From Chromatium weissei (GTDB taxonomy: Bacteria; Pseudomonadota; Gammaproteobacteria; Chromatiales; Chromatiaceae), in assembly GCF_016583765.1 (NCBI RefSeq), contig NZ_NRRR01000002.1, positions 1-64,000 on the forward strand: a stretch of DNA of 64,000 nt, given 5' to 3'. A program made the position numbers and the translations under genes. This document shows, one piece after another, positions 17,590 to 27,544 of this stretch; the first letter of the stretch is position 1; every line of letters starts with the position of its first letter. Under the pieces are notes generated by a model that worked only from the letters and a program-made list of their open reading frames with translations, did not search any database and had not been told where the DNA came from.

Positions 17590-18513
17590 TTATTGCCAAC
17601 TCAAACCCAGCGCCAGCGCCAGCGGATAACACACCAGAATCAGCGTCAACGCCCGTTGCAAATCCGCCGCTTCAAGCTCGGTTGACCACGCGGAATCGCC
17701 GATAAATTGCGCATTGACCAATTGCCCGCTGCGCCACACGGGGCCGAGTAAACGCACGCGCAATGCACCCGCGCAGGCCGCTTCGCTCCAACCGGAATTC
17801 GGACTCGGCAACAGCGCGTGATCACGCCATGCCGTGCGCAGCGCCAGCAGCGGATGCCATCGCAATAACGCAGCCGCCGTCGCAATCACCAGCACCGATA
17901 ACCGCGCTGGCAGCCAATGCATCAGATCATCAGAGCGCGCCGCTGCCCAGCCAAAATGCTGATAACGTTGGTTTTTATAGCCGATCATCGAGTCAAGCGT
18001 GGAAATGACTTTGACGGCAAGCAGTCCCGGCAAGCCGAAGAGACACAGCGCCCACAGCGGTGTCAGCACCGCGTCGGTGAGATTTTCCGCCAGACTTTCA
18101 ATCGTGGCGCGAATGATACCGGCGCGTTGCAGCGGCTCGGTGTCGCGTCCAACCAATTGTTTTAATTGGTGACGAGCGGCGGAAAGATCATTCAAATTGC
18201 GCAACACGCGCCAGCCTTGCTCTACCAAATCGCGCAAACACAGCAGGCTGTAGGCCAGATACAAATCCCACAGCAGCGCGAGTTGCGGATGAATCAGCGC
18301 CACGCCAGCGCGAATGCCCAACCAAACGGCGAACACGACCGCCAGCAGCAGCAGCCCGTGCGCCACGCCGCCGCTGCGTCCGTTCCAACCGCGAGCGAAA
18401 AAGTGTCGTTCAATCAAGGTGCTCAGGTCGCCAATCAGCCGCACTGGATGCAGCCGATAGACTGGATCGCCGAACGCGAGATCGAGCAGACAGGCGAATA
18501 AAATCAAGCTCAT
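17590..18513 (-). CDS. cbiB: Adenosylcobinamide-phosphate synthase CbiB/CobD
   Basis: This inner-membrane enzyme attaches the aminopropanol arm to adenosylcobyric acid. The 307-residue protein is hydrophobic, with several membrane segments, and carries the family hallmarks LAFGDPVYRLHPVRLIGDL, ESLAENLTDAVLTPLW, STLDSMIGYKNQRYQHFGWA and the motif PSPNSGWSEAACAGALRVRL. Start ATG 18513. It lies between cobM and cobK. Naming is confusing: the enzyme is CobD in Pseudomonas nomenclature and CbiB in Salmonella. Confidence 0.95.
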   Translation of the reverse strand: MSLILFACLLDLAFGDPVYRLHPVRLIGDLSTLIERHFFARGWNGRSGGVAHGLLLLAVVFAVWLGIRAGVALIHPQLALLWDLYLAYSLLCLRDLVEQGWRVLRNLNDLSAARHQLKQLVGRDTEPLQRAGIIRATIESLAENLTDAVLTPLWALCLFGLPGLLAVKVISTLDSMIGYKNQRYQHFGWAAARSDDLMHWLPARLSVLVIATAAALLRWHPLLALRTAWRDHALLPSPNSGWSEAACAGALRVRLLGPVWRSGQLVNAQFIGDSAWSTELEAADLQRALTLILVCYPLALALGLSWQ

Positions 18514-18523
18514 GGCGGTTTTT

Positions 18524-18550
18524 AGTTGTCAGTTGTCAGTTGTCGGTTGT
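18524..18550. repeat. Short tandem AGTTGTC repeat at the 3' end of cobM
   Basis: Three AGTTGTC heptamers in a row followed by GGTTGT lie across the cobM stop and next to the cbiB start. The same unit recurs in both orientations at 21652-21712 by the tex start, so it is a dispersed element. Confidence 0.7.
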
Positions 18551-19314
18551 GCCGGTCGGAAACGCCGTGGAAATGCTGCGTCGTACAATTTGGATGTGGT
18601 GTTGCTGGCGCGAAAACGCGCACCGAGCGCCGGACTCACTAAAATCAATGCTTGTCGGTCAATTTGCGCCGCTCGGCATTGCGCCGCAATGTCGGTTAAT
18701 GTGCCGCGCAGCACGATTTCATCCGGCCAGGTTGCTTTGTGGACGATGACGACCGGCGCAGTTTCCGCCCAACCAGCGGCGATTAACTGCGTCACCACCG
18801 CGTCAATCCGTTCAATCGACAGAAAAATGCACAGGGTGCAGCCGTGCGCGGCGAGCGAGGCGAAGGATTCAGTTTCCGGCATCTGCGTTCGTTCAGAAAG
18901 CCGTGTAAAAATAACCGTTTGCGTGATTTCCGGCAGCGTCAAACATTCACCAGCAGCGGCAGCCGCAGCCATTGCGGAGGACACGCCGGAGACGATACCA
19001 ACCGCAATTCCCGCTGCATCGAGTGGACGCGCCAGCTCGGCGACCACGCCGTACAATGTCGGATCGCCGGTTTGCAGGCGCACGACTTGCGCGTGTCGTT
19101 GAGCGCGTTCCAATAACCACGCCGTGACTTGCGCCAAATCCATCGTTTTTGAATCGGCGATGTCGCATTCGGGTTTTGCCCATTGCAACACGGTTTCTGC
19201 GACCAGCGAGCCGGTGTAAAGAATGGCATCCGCTTCGGCGAGTAATCGCGCTCCGCGCACCGTGATCATGTCCGGCGCACCCGGGCCCGCTCCGACAAAC
19301 CACACCTTTCCCAT
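18529..19314 (-). CDS. cobM: Precorrin-4 C11-methyltransferase CobM/CbiF
   Basis: A SAM-dependent methyltransferase of corrin synthesis. It starts MGKVWFVGAGPGAPDMITVR (ATG 19314; 261 residues), a classic tetrapyrrole methylase N-terminus; the frame is open further upstream, but those residues are unrelated. Other family motifs are ILYTGSLV, LQTGDPTLYG and VSGVSSAMAAAAAAGECLTLPEI, given here as VSGVSS and ECLTLPEI. The last codons (PAQPTTDN) are encoded by the AGTTGTC repeat, so the C-terminus may have been altered by the element. No cobalamin riboswitch fits in the 34-bp gap to tex. Confidence 0.94.
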   Translation of the reverse strand: MGKVWFVGAGPGAPDMITVRGARLLAEADAILYTGSLVAETVLQWAKPECDIADSKTMDLAQVTAWLLERAQRHAQVVRLQTGDPTLYGVVAELARPLDAAGIAVGIVSGVSSAMAAAAAAGECLTLPEITQTVIFTRLSERTQMPETESFASLAAHGCTLCIFLSIERIDAVVTQLIAAGWAETAPVVIVHKATWPDEIVLRGTLTDIAAQCRAAQIDRQALILVSPALGARFRASNTTSKLYDAAFPRRFRPAQPTTDN

Positions 19315-19348
19315 GTTCAACGCTCCGTGATAACACTTTGAATAAAAA

Positions 19349-21643
19349 TTACTTTTTGGCTTTTGCAAAGGCTGCCGCCATGCTGCCACCCGCTGGCGCT
19401 GGCGCGACTGCCGTCGCTGCTGATTTGCTTGATCGCGTTGCTGTTGGCTGCCGTTTCGCTTCAGCGCCCGCCTGAGTCGCAGCGGAATCGCCGAGCCGCA
19501 TACTCAGCGCCACGCGTTTGCGCACCAAATCAATCTCCATCACCTTGACCTTCACCAGATCGCCGGATTTAACCACTTCGTGCGGGTTCTTCACGAACCG
19601 CTCCGCCAGCAGCGAAATGTGCACCAAACCATCCTGATGCACGCCGATGTCCACAAATGCGCCGAAATTGGTGACGTTGGTCACGGTTCCTTCCAAAATC
19701 ATGTCCGGCTTGAGATCAGCCAGCGTTTCGATGCCGTCTTGAAATTGCGCCGTTTTGAATTCAGGACGTGGATCGCGCCCCGGTTTTTCCAATTCCGCCA
19801 GAATGTCCTGCACCGTCGGCAGTCCAAATTGTTCATTCGTGAATTGGCGCGGATCGAGCTGGCGCAACGTGGCGCGGTCGCCAATCAATGCCTGAATCGG
19901 TTTGCCGCTGCGTTCGACAATGCGCCGCACCAGCGGATACGCCTCTGGATGCACCGCCGAAGCGTCAAGTGGTTCATCGCTGTCGGGAACGCGCAAAAAA
20001 CCGGCGCTCAATTGAAAGGCTTTGTCACCAAAACGCGGAACGGCTAATAATTTCTTACGGTTACGAAATGCGCCGTTCGCCTCGCGGAATTGCACGATGT
20101 TTTCCGCCAGCCCGCGACTGAGACCGGACACCTGCGTCAGCAACGGCACTGACGCGGTGTTGAGATCAACGCCGACCGCATTCACGCAATCTTCAACCAC
20201 CGCCTCCAACGTGCGCGCCAGCCGACTTTGATTGACATCGTGTTGATATTGACCGACGCCGATCGCCTTCGGATCAATTTTGACCAATTCCGCCAGCGGG
20301 TCTTGCAACCGTCGCGCAATTGACACTGCGCCGCGCAGCGACACATCCAATTCCGGCAATTCTTTGGAGGCGAATTCAGACGCCGAATAAACGGACGCGC
20401 CGGCTTCGCTGACGACCAGTGCGCGCAAACCCAATTCTGAATGTCGAGCGATCAATTCACGGGCGAGGCGGTCGGTTTCACGCGAGGCGGTGCCGTTGCC
20501 GATGCTGATGAGTTTGACGGCGTGGATTTTTGCCAACTGCGCCAGCCGCGCTATTGACGCATCCCATTGATTTTTAGGCACATGCGGATAAATCGTGTCA
20601 GTCGCTACAACGCGTCCGGTCGCGTCCACCACCGCCACTTTAACGCCGGTGCGCAGTCCCGGATCAAGCCCGAGCGTGGGCAAGCGTCCGGCTGGCGCTG
20701 CGAGCAGTAATGCTTTGAGATTTAAGCCAAAAACGCGAATTGCCTCGGCTTCGGCGGCTTCACTGAGACGATTGTTCAATTCCACTTCCAAACGCGGCTG
20801 CAATTTCACGCGCCACGTTTTCCGCACCGTTTCCAACAACCACGCATCCGCCGGGCGCTGCTGGGCGCGAATGCCAAAGTGGGCAGCGATCACACCGAGA
20901 CTGGCGGCATCAGGATCGGCGCTATCGTCCGCCAGCAATTCGAGGTTGAGAATGCCGAGTGTGCGGCCGCGCAGCAGCGCCAGCGCCCGATGCGAAGGAA
21001 TTTTGGCGATGGCTTCGCGGTAATCGAAATAATCAGAAAACTTGTTGCCTTCCAATTCTTTACCGTCAATCACTCGCGCCACCAGCACGCCATTTGCCCA
21101 GAGCGCATCGCGCAGTTGTCCGGTCAATTCGGGGTCTTCAGCGAATCGCTCCATCAAAATCTGCCGCGCTCCTTCCAATGCTGCTGCGGCATCCGCCACG
21201 CCTTTCGTCGAATCAATAAACGCAGCAGCGCAGTGCTCCGGTGACTGCGTCGCAGCGGCGAGTAGCGCGTCAGCCAGCGGTTCCAAACCGGCTTCGCGGG
21301 CAATCAACGCTTTGGTGCGACGTTTTTGTTTGAACGGCAAATACAAATCTTCCAGCCGTTGTTTGGTATCAGCGGCGACCAGCGCGGCTTCCAATTCGGC
21401 AGTCAATTTGCCCTGCTCGGCGATGTTTTTGAGCACGGCAGCGCGGCGGTCAGCGAGTTCACGCAGATAACCGAGGCGTTCTTCCAGCAAACGCAATTGG
21501 TTGTCATCCAGTCCGCCGGTGACTTCTTTGCGATAACGGGCGATGAAGGGCACGGTCGCGCCTTCATCAAGCAGGCGAATGGCGGCTTCAACTTGTTCGG
21601 GACGAGCGGCGATGTCGTGGCTGATGATGGAAATGATGGTCAT
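19349..21643 (-). CDS. tex: Tex-family RNA-binding transcription accessory protein
   Basis: Tex is a cytoplasmic nucleic-acid-binding protein related to eukaryotic Spt6. At 764 residues it is full length. Domains in order are the helical Tex N-terminus ([40 protein letters not shown]), a YqgF/RNase H-like domain ([17 protein letters not shown]), helix-hairpin-helix motifs ([20 protein letters not shown]) and a C-terminal S1 domain ([20 protein letters not shown]) with an Ala/Lys tail. The 5' untranslated region consists of AGTTGTC repeats. Confidence 0.97.
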   Translation of the reverse strand: MTIISIISHDIAARPEQVEAAIRLLDEGATVPFIARYRKEVTGGLDDNQLRLLEERLGYLRELADRRAAVLKNIAEQGKLTAELEAALVAADTKQRLEDLYLPFKQKRRTKALIAREAGLEPLADALLAAATQSPEHCAAAFIDSTKGVADAAAALEGARQILMERFAEDPELTGQLRDALWANGVLVARVIDGKELEGNKFSDYFDYREAIAKIPSHRALALLRGRTLGILNLELLADDSADPDAASLGVIAAHFGIRAQQRPADAWLLETVRKTWRVKLQPRLEVELNNRLSEAAEAEAIRVFGLNLKALLLAAPAGRLPTLGLDPGLRTGVKVAVVDATGRVVATDTIYPHVPKNQWDASIARLAQLAKIHAVKLISIGNGTASRETDRLARELIARHSELGLRALVVSEAGASVYSASEFASKELPELDVSLRGAVSIARRLQDPLAELVKIDPKAIGVGQYQHDVNQSRLARTLEAVVEDCVNAVGVDLNTASVPLLTQVSGLSRGLAENIVQFREANGAFRNRKKLLAVPRFGDKAFQLSAGFLRVPDSDEPLDASAVHPEAYPLVRRIVERSGKPIQALIGDRATLRQLDPRQFTNEQFGLPTVQDILAELEKPGRDPRPEFKTAQFQDGIETLADLKPDMILEGTVTNVTNFGAFVDIGVHQDGLVHISLLAERFVKNPHEVVKSGDLVKVKVMEIDLVRKRVALSMRLGDSAATQAGAEAKRQPTATRSSKSAATAVAPAPAGGSMAAAFAKAKK

Positions 21644-21651
21644 GGGAAATT

Positions 21652-21712
21652 TTCAGTTGTCAGTTGTCAGCGTTCAGTTTACTGACAACTGCTAACTGAA
21701 AACTGACAACTC
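21652..21712. repeat. AGTTGTC repeat cluster with inverted arms before tex
   Basis: CAGTTGTCAGTTGTCAG on one side faces ACTGACAACT and a second CTGACAACT on the other, so RNA from this stretch could fold into alternative hairpins. It occupies the space between the tex ATG and the stop of the 68-residue gene, replacing a normal leader. Confidence 0.75.
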
Positions 21713-21917
21713 ATAAACGACACACGTCGCCATAAACCGCCATGATTTGCTGTAATTCAGCGAGCAGCGCGGAGGATTCGCGCTGATTCAAACCGTGCGT
21801 TTCCGGCACGTCAACGCCAGCTTCAAGTGCGGAAATAATGCGCCGTACTTGCTGACAACCTTGTTGACAGATTGATTCTAAACGGGATTCAAGACGCAGA
21901 TGATCGAGCGTGTGCAT
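21711..21917 (-). CDS. Small hypothetical protein
   Basis: The 68-residue product starts MHTLDHLRLESRLESICQQG and ends LLAELQQIMAVYGDVCRL. I do not recognise a named family. It is mostly alpha-helical, with Cys residues at 17, 21 and near the C-terminus; the MAVYGD ending has the look of small conserved gammaproteobacterial proteins. It is divergent from, and overlaps the leader of, the phosphopantetheinyl transferase gene. No signal peptide or membrane helix is visible. Confidence 0.6.
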   Translation of the reverse strand: MHTLDHLRLESRLESICQQGCQQVRRIISALEAGVDVPETHGLNQRESSALLAELQQIMAVYGDVCRL

Positions 21918-21948
21918 GTTGTGCTTTCCAAACGACGATGATGTGCCG

Positions 21949-22650
21949 ATGTTAATTCCTTCAGATATTCACTGCATTCGCTGGCAACTCGTACCGACCA
22001 GCGCGTTACCGCCACTCGCGCCGAATGATGTGCATCTGTGGCGAATTCGCATCGATGCGCGAGGCATGAATCTGAGCGACTGCTGGACGCTGCTCGGTGA
22101 TACGCAACGTCAACGCGCTGCCGCGCTGCGATTGACCGAGCGCCGTGCGCATTACCTTCGCACTCACGGTGGACTGCGGTTAATTCTGGCGCGTTATTTG
22201 TCGGTTGAACCAGCCGAACTCAATTTCATCTACGGAATCAATGGTAAACCGGCGCTGGCGAATGCGGCATTGCAATTCAACCTCACAACGAGCGGCGCGC
22301 TGGCGCTGGTGGCAATCAGCGCAACAGCAGCCGTCGGAGTCGACTGTGAATTGATTCGTCCGCAACGGCGAATGCTGGCCATTGCGCGACGAATGTTTGC
22401 ATCGAAAATCGTCGCCACGCTCGAAACGGCAGCGGAAACCGAGCGACTCACACTGTTTTATCAAGCGTGGACGGCGTTGGAAGCGGAGGTGAAATGCGAC
22501 GGACGCGGATTATTTCGTGCAGGTGCAGCGGACGACATTCCGCCGACGATTGCACATTGCATTCCGCAAAACGGTTATATCGCTGCGGTTGCGCGTACTG
22601 ATTTGCCGTCGCCTGAAAAATGGTTAACCTTTGATTTATTAACGAATTGA
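21949..22650 (+). CDS. 4'-phosphopantetheinyl transferase (Sfp-type)
   Basis: It transfers phosphopantetheine from CoA to carrier proteins. The 233-residue reading from ATG 21949 contains the superfamily motifs GKPAL, FNLTTSGALALVAI, the metal-binding VGVDCE and AWTALEAEVKCDGRGLF, corresponding to WxxxEAxxKxxGxGL. The length suggests the Sfp/AcpT two-half fold rather than AcpS. No polyketide or peptide synthetase lies nearby, so its carrier target is unknown. A GTG at 21943 is an alternative start; neither has a strong ribosome site. Confidence 0.88.
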   Translation: MLIPSDIHCIRWQLVPTSALPPLAPNDVHLWRIRIDARGMNLSDCWTLLGDTQRQRAAALRLTERRAHYLRTHGGLRLILARYLSVEPAELNFIYGINGKPALANAALQFNLTTSGALALVAISATAAVGVDCELIRPQRRMLAIARRMFASKIVATLETAAETERLTLFYQAWTALEAEVKCDGRGLFRAGAADDIPPTIAHCIPQNGYIAAVARTDLPSPEKWLTFDLLTN

Positions 22651-22682
22651 TGTCGCAATATGAAATCAATTCAAAAAAATGC

Positions 22683-22711
22683 TTGCTATCAAAACGCAAT
22701 CTCTTTATTAT
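22683..22711 (+). promoter_or_regulatory. Sigma-70-type promoter of the initiator tRNA
   Basis: TTGCTA (-35, 4 of 6) and TATTAT (-10, 5 of 6) are separated by exactly 17 bp, placing transcription start a few bases before the tRNA at 22724. Confidence 0.6.
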
Positions 22712-22723
22712 TTATCGCTCAGT

Positions 22724-22800
<77 letters not shown>

Positions 22801-22810
22801 AATCAATTCA

Positions 22811-22841
22811 GGCTTACAACATCACGTTGTAAGCCTTTTTT
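22811..22841 (+). terminator. Rho-independent terminator after tRNA-fMet
   Basis: A perfect 10-bp stem GGCTTACAAC-atcac-GTTGTAAGCC is followed by a run of six T. It also lies downstream of the convergent era gene, for which it would give a weaker A/T flank. Confidence 0.92.
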
Positions 22842-22869
22842 ATTGGCTACGATATATTAAAATTGCCGC

Positions 22870-23784
22870 TTAATCTTCGCTATAACCAAGACCCGCAATT
22901 GCCGCTTCATCGCTCGACCAACTCTTTTTAATCTTGACCCAGACTTCCAAATGCACAGGGCAATCAAATAACTTTTGCATTTCCAAACGCGCCTGACTTG
23001 CCGTTGCTTTTAATGCTTCGCCTTGCTTACCAATAATGATCGCTTTTTGACTTGAACGCTCCACCCAAATTAACGCATGAATTTGATAGCGCCCATTCAT
23101 TTGCTCAAAACGTTCAATCTCCACCGAAGTGCAATACGGCAATTCTTCACCATAACGCTGCATCAATTGTTCACGCACCAATTCCGCAGCAAAAAACCGC
23201 TCCGAGCGGTCAGTCAATTGGTCTTCAGGAAATAGCAACTCGCTTTCTGGCAATGCTGCAATCACTGCTTGTTCCAAAACTGTTATTTGCTCACCATTCG
23301 TCGCTGAAACTGGAATTAACGTAATAAACGCATGACGCTGCGCTAGTGTTTGTAAATACGGCAACAATGCCTGTTTATTCGCCAATCGATCCACTTTATT
23401 AATCACTGCAATGACTGGTACACCCGCCGCAGCAATAGCCGCCAATGTTTTACCATCTTCAGCAGTCCACCGCAGCGCCTCCACCACAAACAATGCCAAA
23501 TTCGTATCGGTCAAGGTCGCCAATGCTGCGCGATTCAAATAGCGATTTAATGCATTTGCTCCGCGCTGATGAATTCCCGGCGTATCGACAAATAAAATCT
23601 GCCCTTCTGCAGAAGTTTTAATTCCAAGAATCGCATGACGCGTGGTTTGCGCTTTATGCGATGTAATTGCTAATTTTTGTCCAAGAATACGATTTAATAA
23701 CGTCGATTTACCAACATTTGGACGACCAACAATCGCAACATAACCGCACCGTCCAAATGACTTGTTAATCGTTTGCTCACTCAT
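22870..23784 (-). CDS. era: GTPase Era
   Basis: Era is an essential GTPase that binds the 3' end of 16S rRNA and assists 30S maturation. The 304-residue protein has G1 GRPNVGKST (residues 20-28), the switch region HKAQTTRHAILG, G3 DTPGIH, G4 NKVD and G5 SATNGE. The C-terminal KH domain contains VERSSQKAIIIGKQGEALKA. The start overlaps the rnc stop by 4 bp, the usual rnc-era pair. recO, which often follows, is absent; an initiator tRNA gene lies there on the other strand. Confidence 0.98.
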   Translation of the reverse strand: MSEQTINKSFGRCGYVAIVGRPNVGKSTLLNRILGQKLAITSHKAQTTRHAILGIKTSAEGQILFVDTPGIHQRGANALNRYLNRAALATLTDTNLALFVVEALRWTAEDGKTLAAIAAAGVPVIAVINKVDRLANKQALLPYLQTLAQRHAFITLIPVSATNGEQITVLEQAVIAALPESELLFPEDQLTDRSERFFAAELVREQLMQRYGEELPYCTSVEIERFEQMNGRYQIHALIWVERSSQKAIIIGKQGEALKATASQARLEMQKLFDCPVHLEVWVKIKKSWSSDEAAIAGLGYSED

Positions 23785-24455
23785 ATTTTAATTTGCTCCA
23801 ACATCAATTCAGCCGCAGATTGTTCAGCACGGCGACGACTGCTTCCCGTACCAATTGAAGAAATAAGCGCGTCTGATAATTGGCAGCGCACAGTGAACAA
23901 TTGATTATGTTGATCTCCATTAACTGCAACTACGATGTATTCTGGCAATGCACGACGGCGAGATTGCAACCACTCTTGTAATTGTGTTTTTGGATCTTTT
24001 TCCGATTGCGTGGCACTAATTGCATTCAAACGATGCGCAAAAAGTGCCAATACCACATGACGCGCCGCTATAAACCCACCATCCAAATAGATGGCACCAA
24101 GGACTGCTTCTAACGCATCCGCTAGAATTGAATCACGCGCATGACCTCCGGTGCGCAATTCACCCGCACCTAAACGCAAATAATCACCGAGTTTTAATTC
24201 TCGCGCTAATTCCGCCAATGATTCGCGTTTCACCAGTGATGCACGCATTCGACTTAACGTGCCTTCATTCGCATCTGGAAACTTTTCTAACAACACTTCG
24301 GCAATTAAAAAGCCGATGAGCGCATCACCTAAAAACTCTAATCGCTCGTTATTTAACGCACCCGCGCTACGGTGTGTTAATGCCTGTTCAAACAACGCCA
24401 CACACTGAAAAGAGTAACCGAGCATAAGCGCCAATCGGCGTGGTTCCGCATTCAC
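23781..24455 (-). CDS. rnc: Ribonuclease III
   Basis: A double-strand-specific RNase that processes rRNA precursors. It has 224 residues. The catalytic signature NERLEFLGDAL lies at residues 36-46, with further acidic sites at DSILADALEAVLGAIYLDGG. A C-terminal double-stranded RNA-binding domain runs from about 150 (DPKTQLQEWLQSRRRALPEY) to GSSRRRAEQSAAELML. The start overlaps the DUF4845 stop by 4 bp and the stop overlaps era. Confidence 0.98.
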   Translation of the reverse strand: MNAEPRRLALMLGYSFQCVALFEQALTHRSAGALNNERLEFLGDALIGFLIAEVLLEKFPDANEGTLSRMRASLVKRESLAELARELKLGDYLRLGAGELRTGGHARDSILADALEAVLGAIYLDGGFIAARHVVLALFAHRLNAISATQSEKDPKTQLQEWLQSRRRALPEYIVVAVNGDQHNQLFTVRCQLSDALISSIGTGSSRRRAEQSAAELMLEQIKI

Positions 24456-24838
24456 TGGGTTTTAACATCCACCTGATATTCAAACTTTACAATTGCATCA
24501 ACATTAAAGAAAAGATGCGCTTGCTGTTCATAGTTTAGCGTCACTTTAAATTGACCTTCATCCTGCTTTTCAATTTCAAAATTGTGAATTGTTACCGAAC
24601 GGATGTTATTGACATCCATGCGCTTTCCAAGCGTATCAGAAATACCTCGAGCACCACCTTCAATTGCAGATTGCTGCGATACTTCAATCATAATTGAGCG
24701 CAACATCCAAAAATCAGCGTATAAAGGACCGAGTTTAAGCAATACTGTCATAAAGAATGCCAGCAAGCCTACAGTAAATAAAATACCCAGCATTCCCATT
24801 CCGCGTTGCGCTTTTTTCATGCCTGTTATCGTTCTCAC
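24452..24838 (-). CDS. DUF4845 family membrane-anchored protein
   Basis: The 128-residue protein begins with a short basic segment and one membrane helix (MGMLGILFTVGLLAFFMTVL), then a periplasmic domain (LGPLYADFWMLRSIMIEVSQ; VTLNYEQQAHLFFNVDAIVK). DUF4845 genes typically lie between lepB and rnc in gammaproteobacteria, as here; the function is unknown. The GTG start at 24838 has AAGGA 7 bp upstream; ATG 24820 is an alternative. Confidence 0.9.
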   Translation of the reverse strand: MRTITGMKKAQRGMGMLGILFTVGLLAFFMTVLLKLGPLYADFWMLRSIMIEVSQQSAIEGGARGISDTLGKRMDVNNIRSVTIHNFEIEKQDEGQFKVTLNYEQQAHLFFNVDAIVKFEYQVDVKTQ

Positions 24839-24853
24839 TGCTGATTCCTTTAT

Positions 24854-25696
24854 TTATTGAATACCATTACCAAGACGCGACCATAAAATCGGAAGACCAT
24901 TACGCGCCATATCCCAGTGCATCCAAATCGCAAATGCTTTACCAACAAAATGATCGGCGGGCACAAAACCCCAGCAACGACTGTCATTACTATTGTCACG
25001 GTTATCACCCATGACAAAGTAATGATTTGGCGGAACTAATATCGATCCTAATGCCAATTTTTGACAGCCAAGCGGCAAATTAGGCGCTTCATTTCGCGTA
25101 AGAATTGCATGATTAACATCTCCAAGATGTTCAAGCAATTCATTCGCTCCGGTCATTTCAATGCCTGAGCCCTCACCATTAAAATTACCCATTGGTAATT
25201 GGCTCACTGCTTCGCCATTCACATAAATCGTTTTATTCCGATAATTAATTTCATCACCGGGCAAACCAACAACACGTTTAATGTAATCAATTTTTGGGTT
25301 TTCTGGATATTTGAAAACCACCACATCTCCACGTTGTGGATTACCAATCTCAACAATTTTGTAATTGAGTACTGGCAGCCGTAATCCGTATGAAAACTTA
25401 TTGACTAAAATAAAATCACCAGTTAATAGCGTTGGCATCATTGAATTGGATGGAATGCGAAAAGGCTCCACCAAAAATGAACGCAAAATCAACACTGCAA
25501 AAATCACTGGAAAAAAAGAACGCGCATATTCAACAATCGTTGGTTCACGCGATAACAATTGATCGTTTGCGCCCTTTAATAGGGCTGCATCATCCGAGCG
25601 ACGGCGACGCGGAGCAAATAACAGTGCATCAATTAACCAAATACCACCACTTAATGCCGAAGCAAGAACTAAAAAAGCAGGAAAGTCAAAGGTCAT
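24854..25696 (-). CDS. lepB: Signal peptidase I
   Basis: This inner-membrane protease cleaves Sec and Tat signal peptides on the periplasmic side. The 280-residue protein has two N-terminal membrane helices (residues 7-25 and about 62-75). The catalytic Ser85 is in IPSNSMMPTLLTGD and the general-base Lys140 in DYIKRVVGLPGDEI. The C-terminal box GDNRDNSNDSRCWGFVP is also present. It lies 45 bp after lepA in the standard lepA-lepB order. Confidence 0.98.
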   Translation of the reverse strand: MTFDFPAFLVLASALSGGIWLIDALLFAPRRRRSDDAALLKGANDQLLSREPTIVEYARSFFPVIFAVLILRSFLVEPFRIPSNSMMPTLLTGDFILVNKFSYGLRLPVLNYKIVEIGNPQRGDVVVFKYPENPKIDYIKRVVGLPGDEINYRNKTIYVNGEAVSQLPMGNFNGEGSGIEMTGANELLEHLGDVNHAILTRNEAPNLPLGCQKLALGSILVPPNHYFVMGDNRDNSNDSRCWGFVPADHFVGKAFAIWMHWDMARNGLPILWSRLGNGIQ

Positions 25697-25741
25697 CGTT
25701 GAATCCTCATGGGTTTTTTAATTCTGAGTATTCCCCAGAAT

Positions 25742-27544
25742 TCAATTCTCTTTATTCACCTGCAAGACGGCTAAAAAGGCCTCTTGTGGAATATCGACTT
25801 TGCCGACCTGTTTCATGCGTTTTTTACCCGCTTTTTGTTTCTCTAACAATTTACGTTTGCGCGTTGCATCACCGCCATAGCACTTCGCGGTGACATTTTT
25901 GCGTAATGGTTTGACGGTGGTACGCGCAATGACTTTTGTTCCAATCGCCGCTTGAATCGCCACTTCAAACATTTGTCGTGGAATTAAATCTTTCATTCGT
26001 TCCGTAATATCTCGACCGCGTGTTTGTGATAGCGAACGGTGAACAATGGTTGATAACGAATCCACTTTATCGCCATTGATGAGTACATCGAGTTTAATCA
26101 AATCAGCAGATTGAAAGCGTTTGAACTCGTATTCAAATGAAGCAAAGCCTCGGCTACATGATTTCAAACGATCAAAGAAATCCAACACGACTTCACTCAA
26201 TGGCAATTCATAGGTTGCTTGTACCTGACCGCCGAGATATTGCAATTGCTTTTGAATTCCGCGCTTTTCAATACAGAGGTTAATCACCGCACCCAGATAG
26301 TTTTGAGGAACTAAAATATGCGCTTCAATAATTGGTTCACGTACTTCGCTGAATTGACCGGGTTCCGGTAAATTGGCAGGATTATCAATTTTGATTAACT
26401 CGCCATCACTGCGCACCACTTCATAAACAACTGTCGGCGCGGTGGTAATTAAATCAAGATCGTATTCGCGTTCTAATCGCTCTTGAATAATCTCCATGTG
26501 CAGCATTCCGAGAAAGCCGCAGCGAAATCCAAAACCTAATGCTTGCGATACTTCTGGTTCATAATGCAAAGCGGCATCATTCAAACGCAATTTACCGAGT
26601 GCTTCGCGCAAATCTTCATAATCATCGGTAATGACGGTATACAATCCGGCGAATACACGCGGGCGCATTTCTTTGAATCCCGGCAATTTGGGTGCGGGTT
26701 GATCGGGGCGCGTTATCGTATCGCCAACAGGTGCGCCATCAATCTCTTTAATTCCGGCAACCATATAACCGACTTCACCGGCGCTTAATACGTCTCGTTC
26801 GGTCTTTTTAGGTGTAAAGACACCGACAACATCAATTTGCTGCGTGCGTCCAGTAGACATGATTAGTATTTTATCGCGGCGGCGCATTTCACCATTCATA
26901 ACGCGCACTAATGAAACCACACCAACATATGGATCAAACCACGAATCAATAATTAACGCTTGCAATGGCGCAGCGGAATCGCCTTTTGGTGCGGGAATAT
27001 GCGCGACCAATGCTTCTAATAAATCGGGAATGCCTTCACCGGTTTTCGCACTCACGCGAAGTGCATCTTGTGCATCTAAACCGATGATTTCTTCAATTTC
27101 TTTAATGACGCGTTCCGGTTCAGCCGAGGGTAAATCAATTTTATTTAATACCGGCAGAACTTCTAAACCCTGTTCAATTGCGGTATAGCAATTGGCTACG
27201 CTTTGCGCTTCTACACCCTGCGCTGCATCAACGACTAATAATGCGCCTTCACAGGCTGCTAATGAACGCGAGACCTCGTATGAGAAATCGACGTGTCCGG
27301 GCGTATCAATGAAATTCAATTGATAGATTTGACCATCACGAGCGACGTAATCGAGTGTGACGCTTTGCGCTTTAATGGTAATGCCGCGTTCGCGTTCAAT
27401 ATCCATTGAATCGAGCACTTGGCTAGACATTTCGCGTTCTGTTAATGCGCCGCTAATTTGAATAAAGCGGTCGGCAATCGTCGATTTGCCGTGATCAATG
27501 TGCGCAATGATTGAAAAATTACGAATGTGGCTGATGTCGGTCAT
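25742..27544 (-). CDS. lepA: Elongation factor 4 (LepA)
   Basis: LepA is a ribosome-associated translational GTPase that back-translocates or remodels stalled ribosomes. At 600 residues it is full length. G1 is AHIDHGKST (14-22), switch II is DTPGHVDF, and G4 is [10 protein letters not shown]. The C-terminal LepA-specific domain includes [20 protein letters not shown] and [20 protein letters not shown]. Its start overlaps the degP stop by 4 bp, tying it to the envelope-stress operon. Confidence 0.98.
   Translation of the reverse strand: MTDISHIRNFSIIAHIDHGKSTIADRFIQISGALTEREMSSQVLDSMDIERERGITIKAQSVTLDYVARDGQIYQLNFIDTPGHVDFSYEVSRSLAACEGALLVVDAAQGVEAQSVANCYTAIEQGLEVLPVLNKIDLPSAEPERVIKEIEEIIGLDAQDALRVSAKTGEGIPDLLEALVAHIPAPKGDSAAPLQALIIDSWFDPYVGVVSLVRVMNGEMRRRDKILIMSTGRTQQIDVVGVFTPKKTERDVLSAGEVGYMVAGIKEIDGAPVGDTITRPDQPAPKLPGFKEMRPRVFAGLYTVITDDYEDLREALGKLRLNDAALHYEPEVSQALGFGFRCGFLGMLHMEIIQERLEREYDLDLITTAPTVVYEVVRSDGELIKIDNPANLPEPGQFSEVREPIIEAHILVPQNYLGAVINLCIEKRGIQKQLQYLGGQVQATYELPLSEVVLDFFDRLKSCSRGFASFEYEFKRFQSADLIKLDVLINGDKVDSLSTIVHRSLSQTRGRDITERMKDLIPRQMFEVAIQAAIGTKVIARTTVKPLRKNVTAKCYGGDATRKRKLLEKQKAGKKRMKQVGKVDIPQEAFLAVLQVNKEN

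Noticed and set aside
19315-19348. Cobalamin riboswitch before the cob genes
   Set aside because: Only 34 bp separate cobM from tex, and no B12-box-like sequence was seen upstream of cobM, cbiB or cobK.
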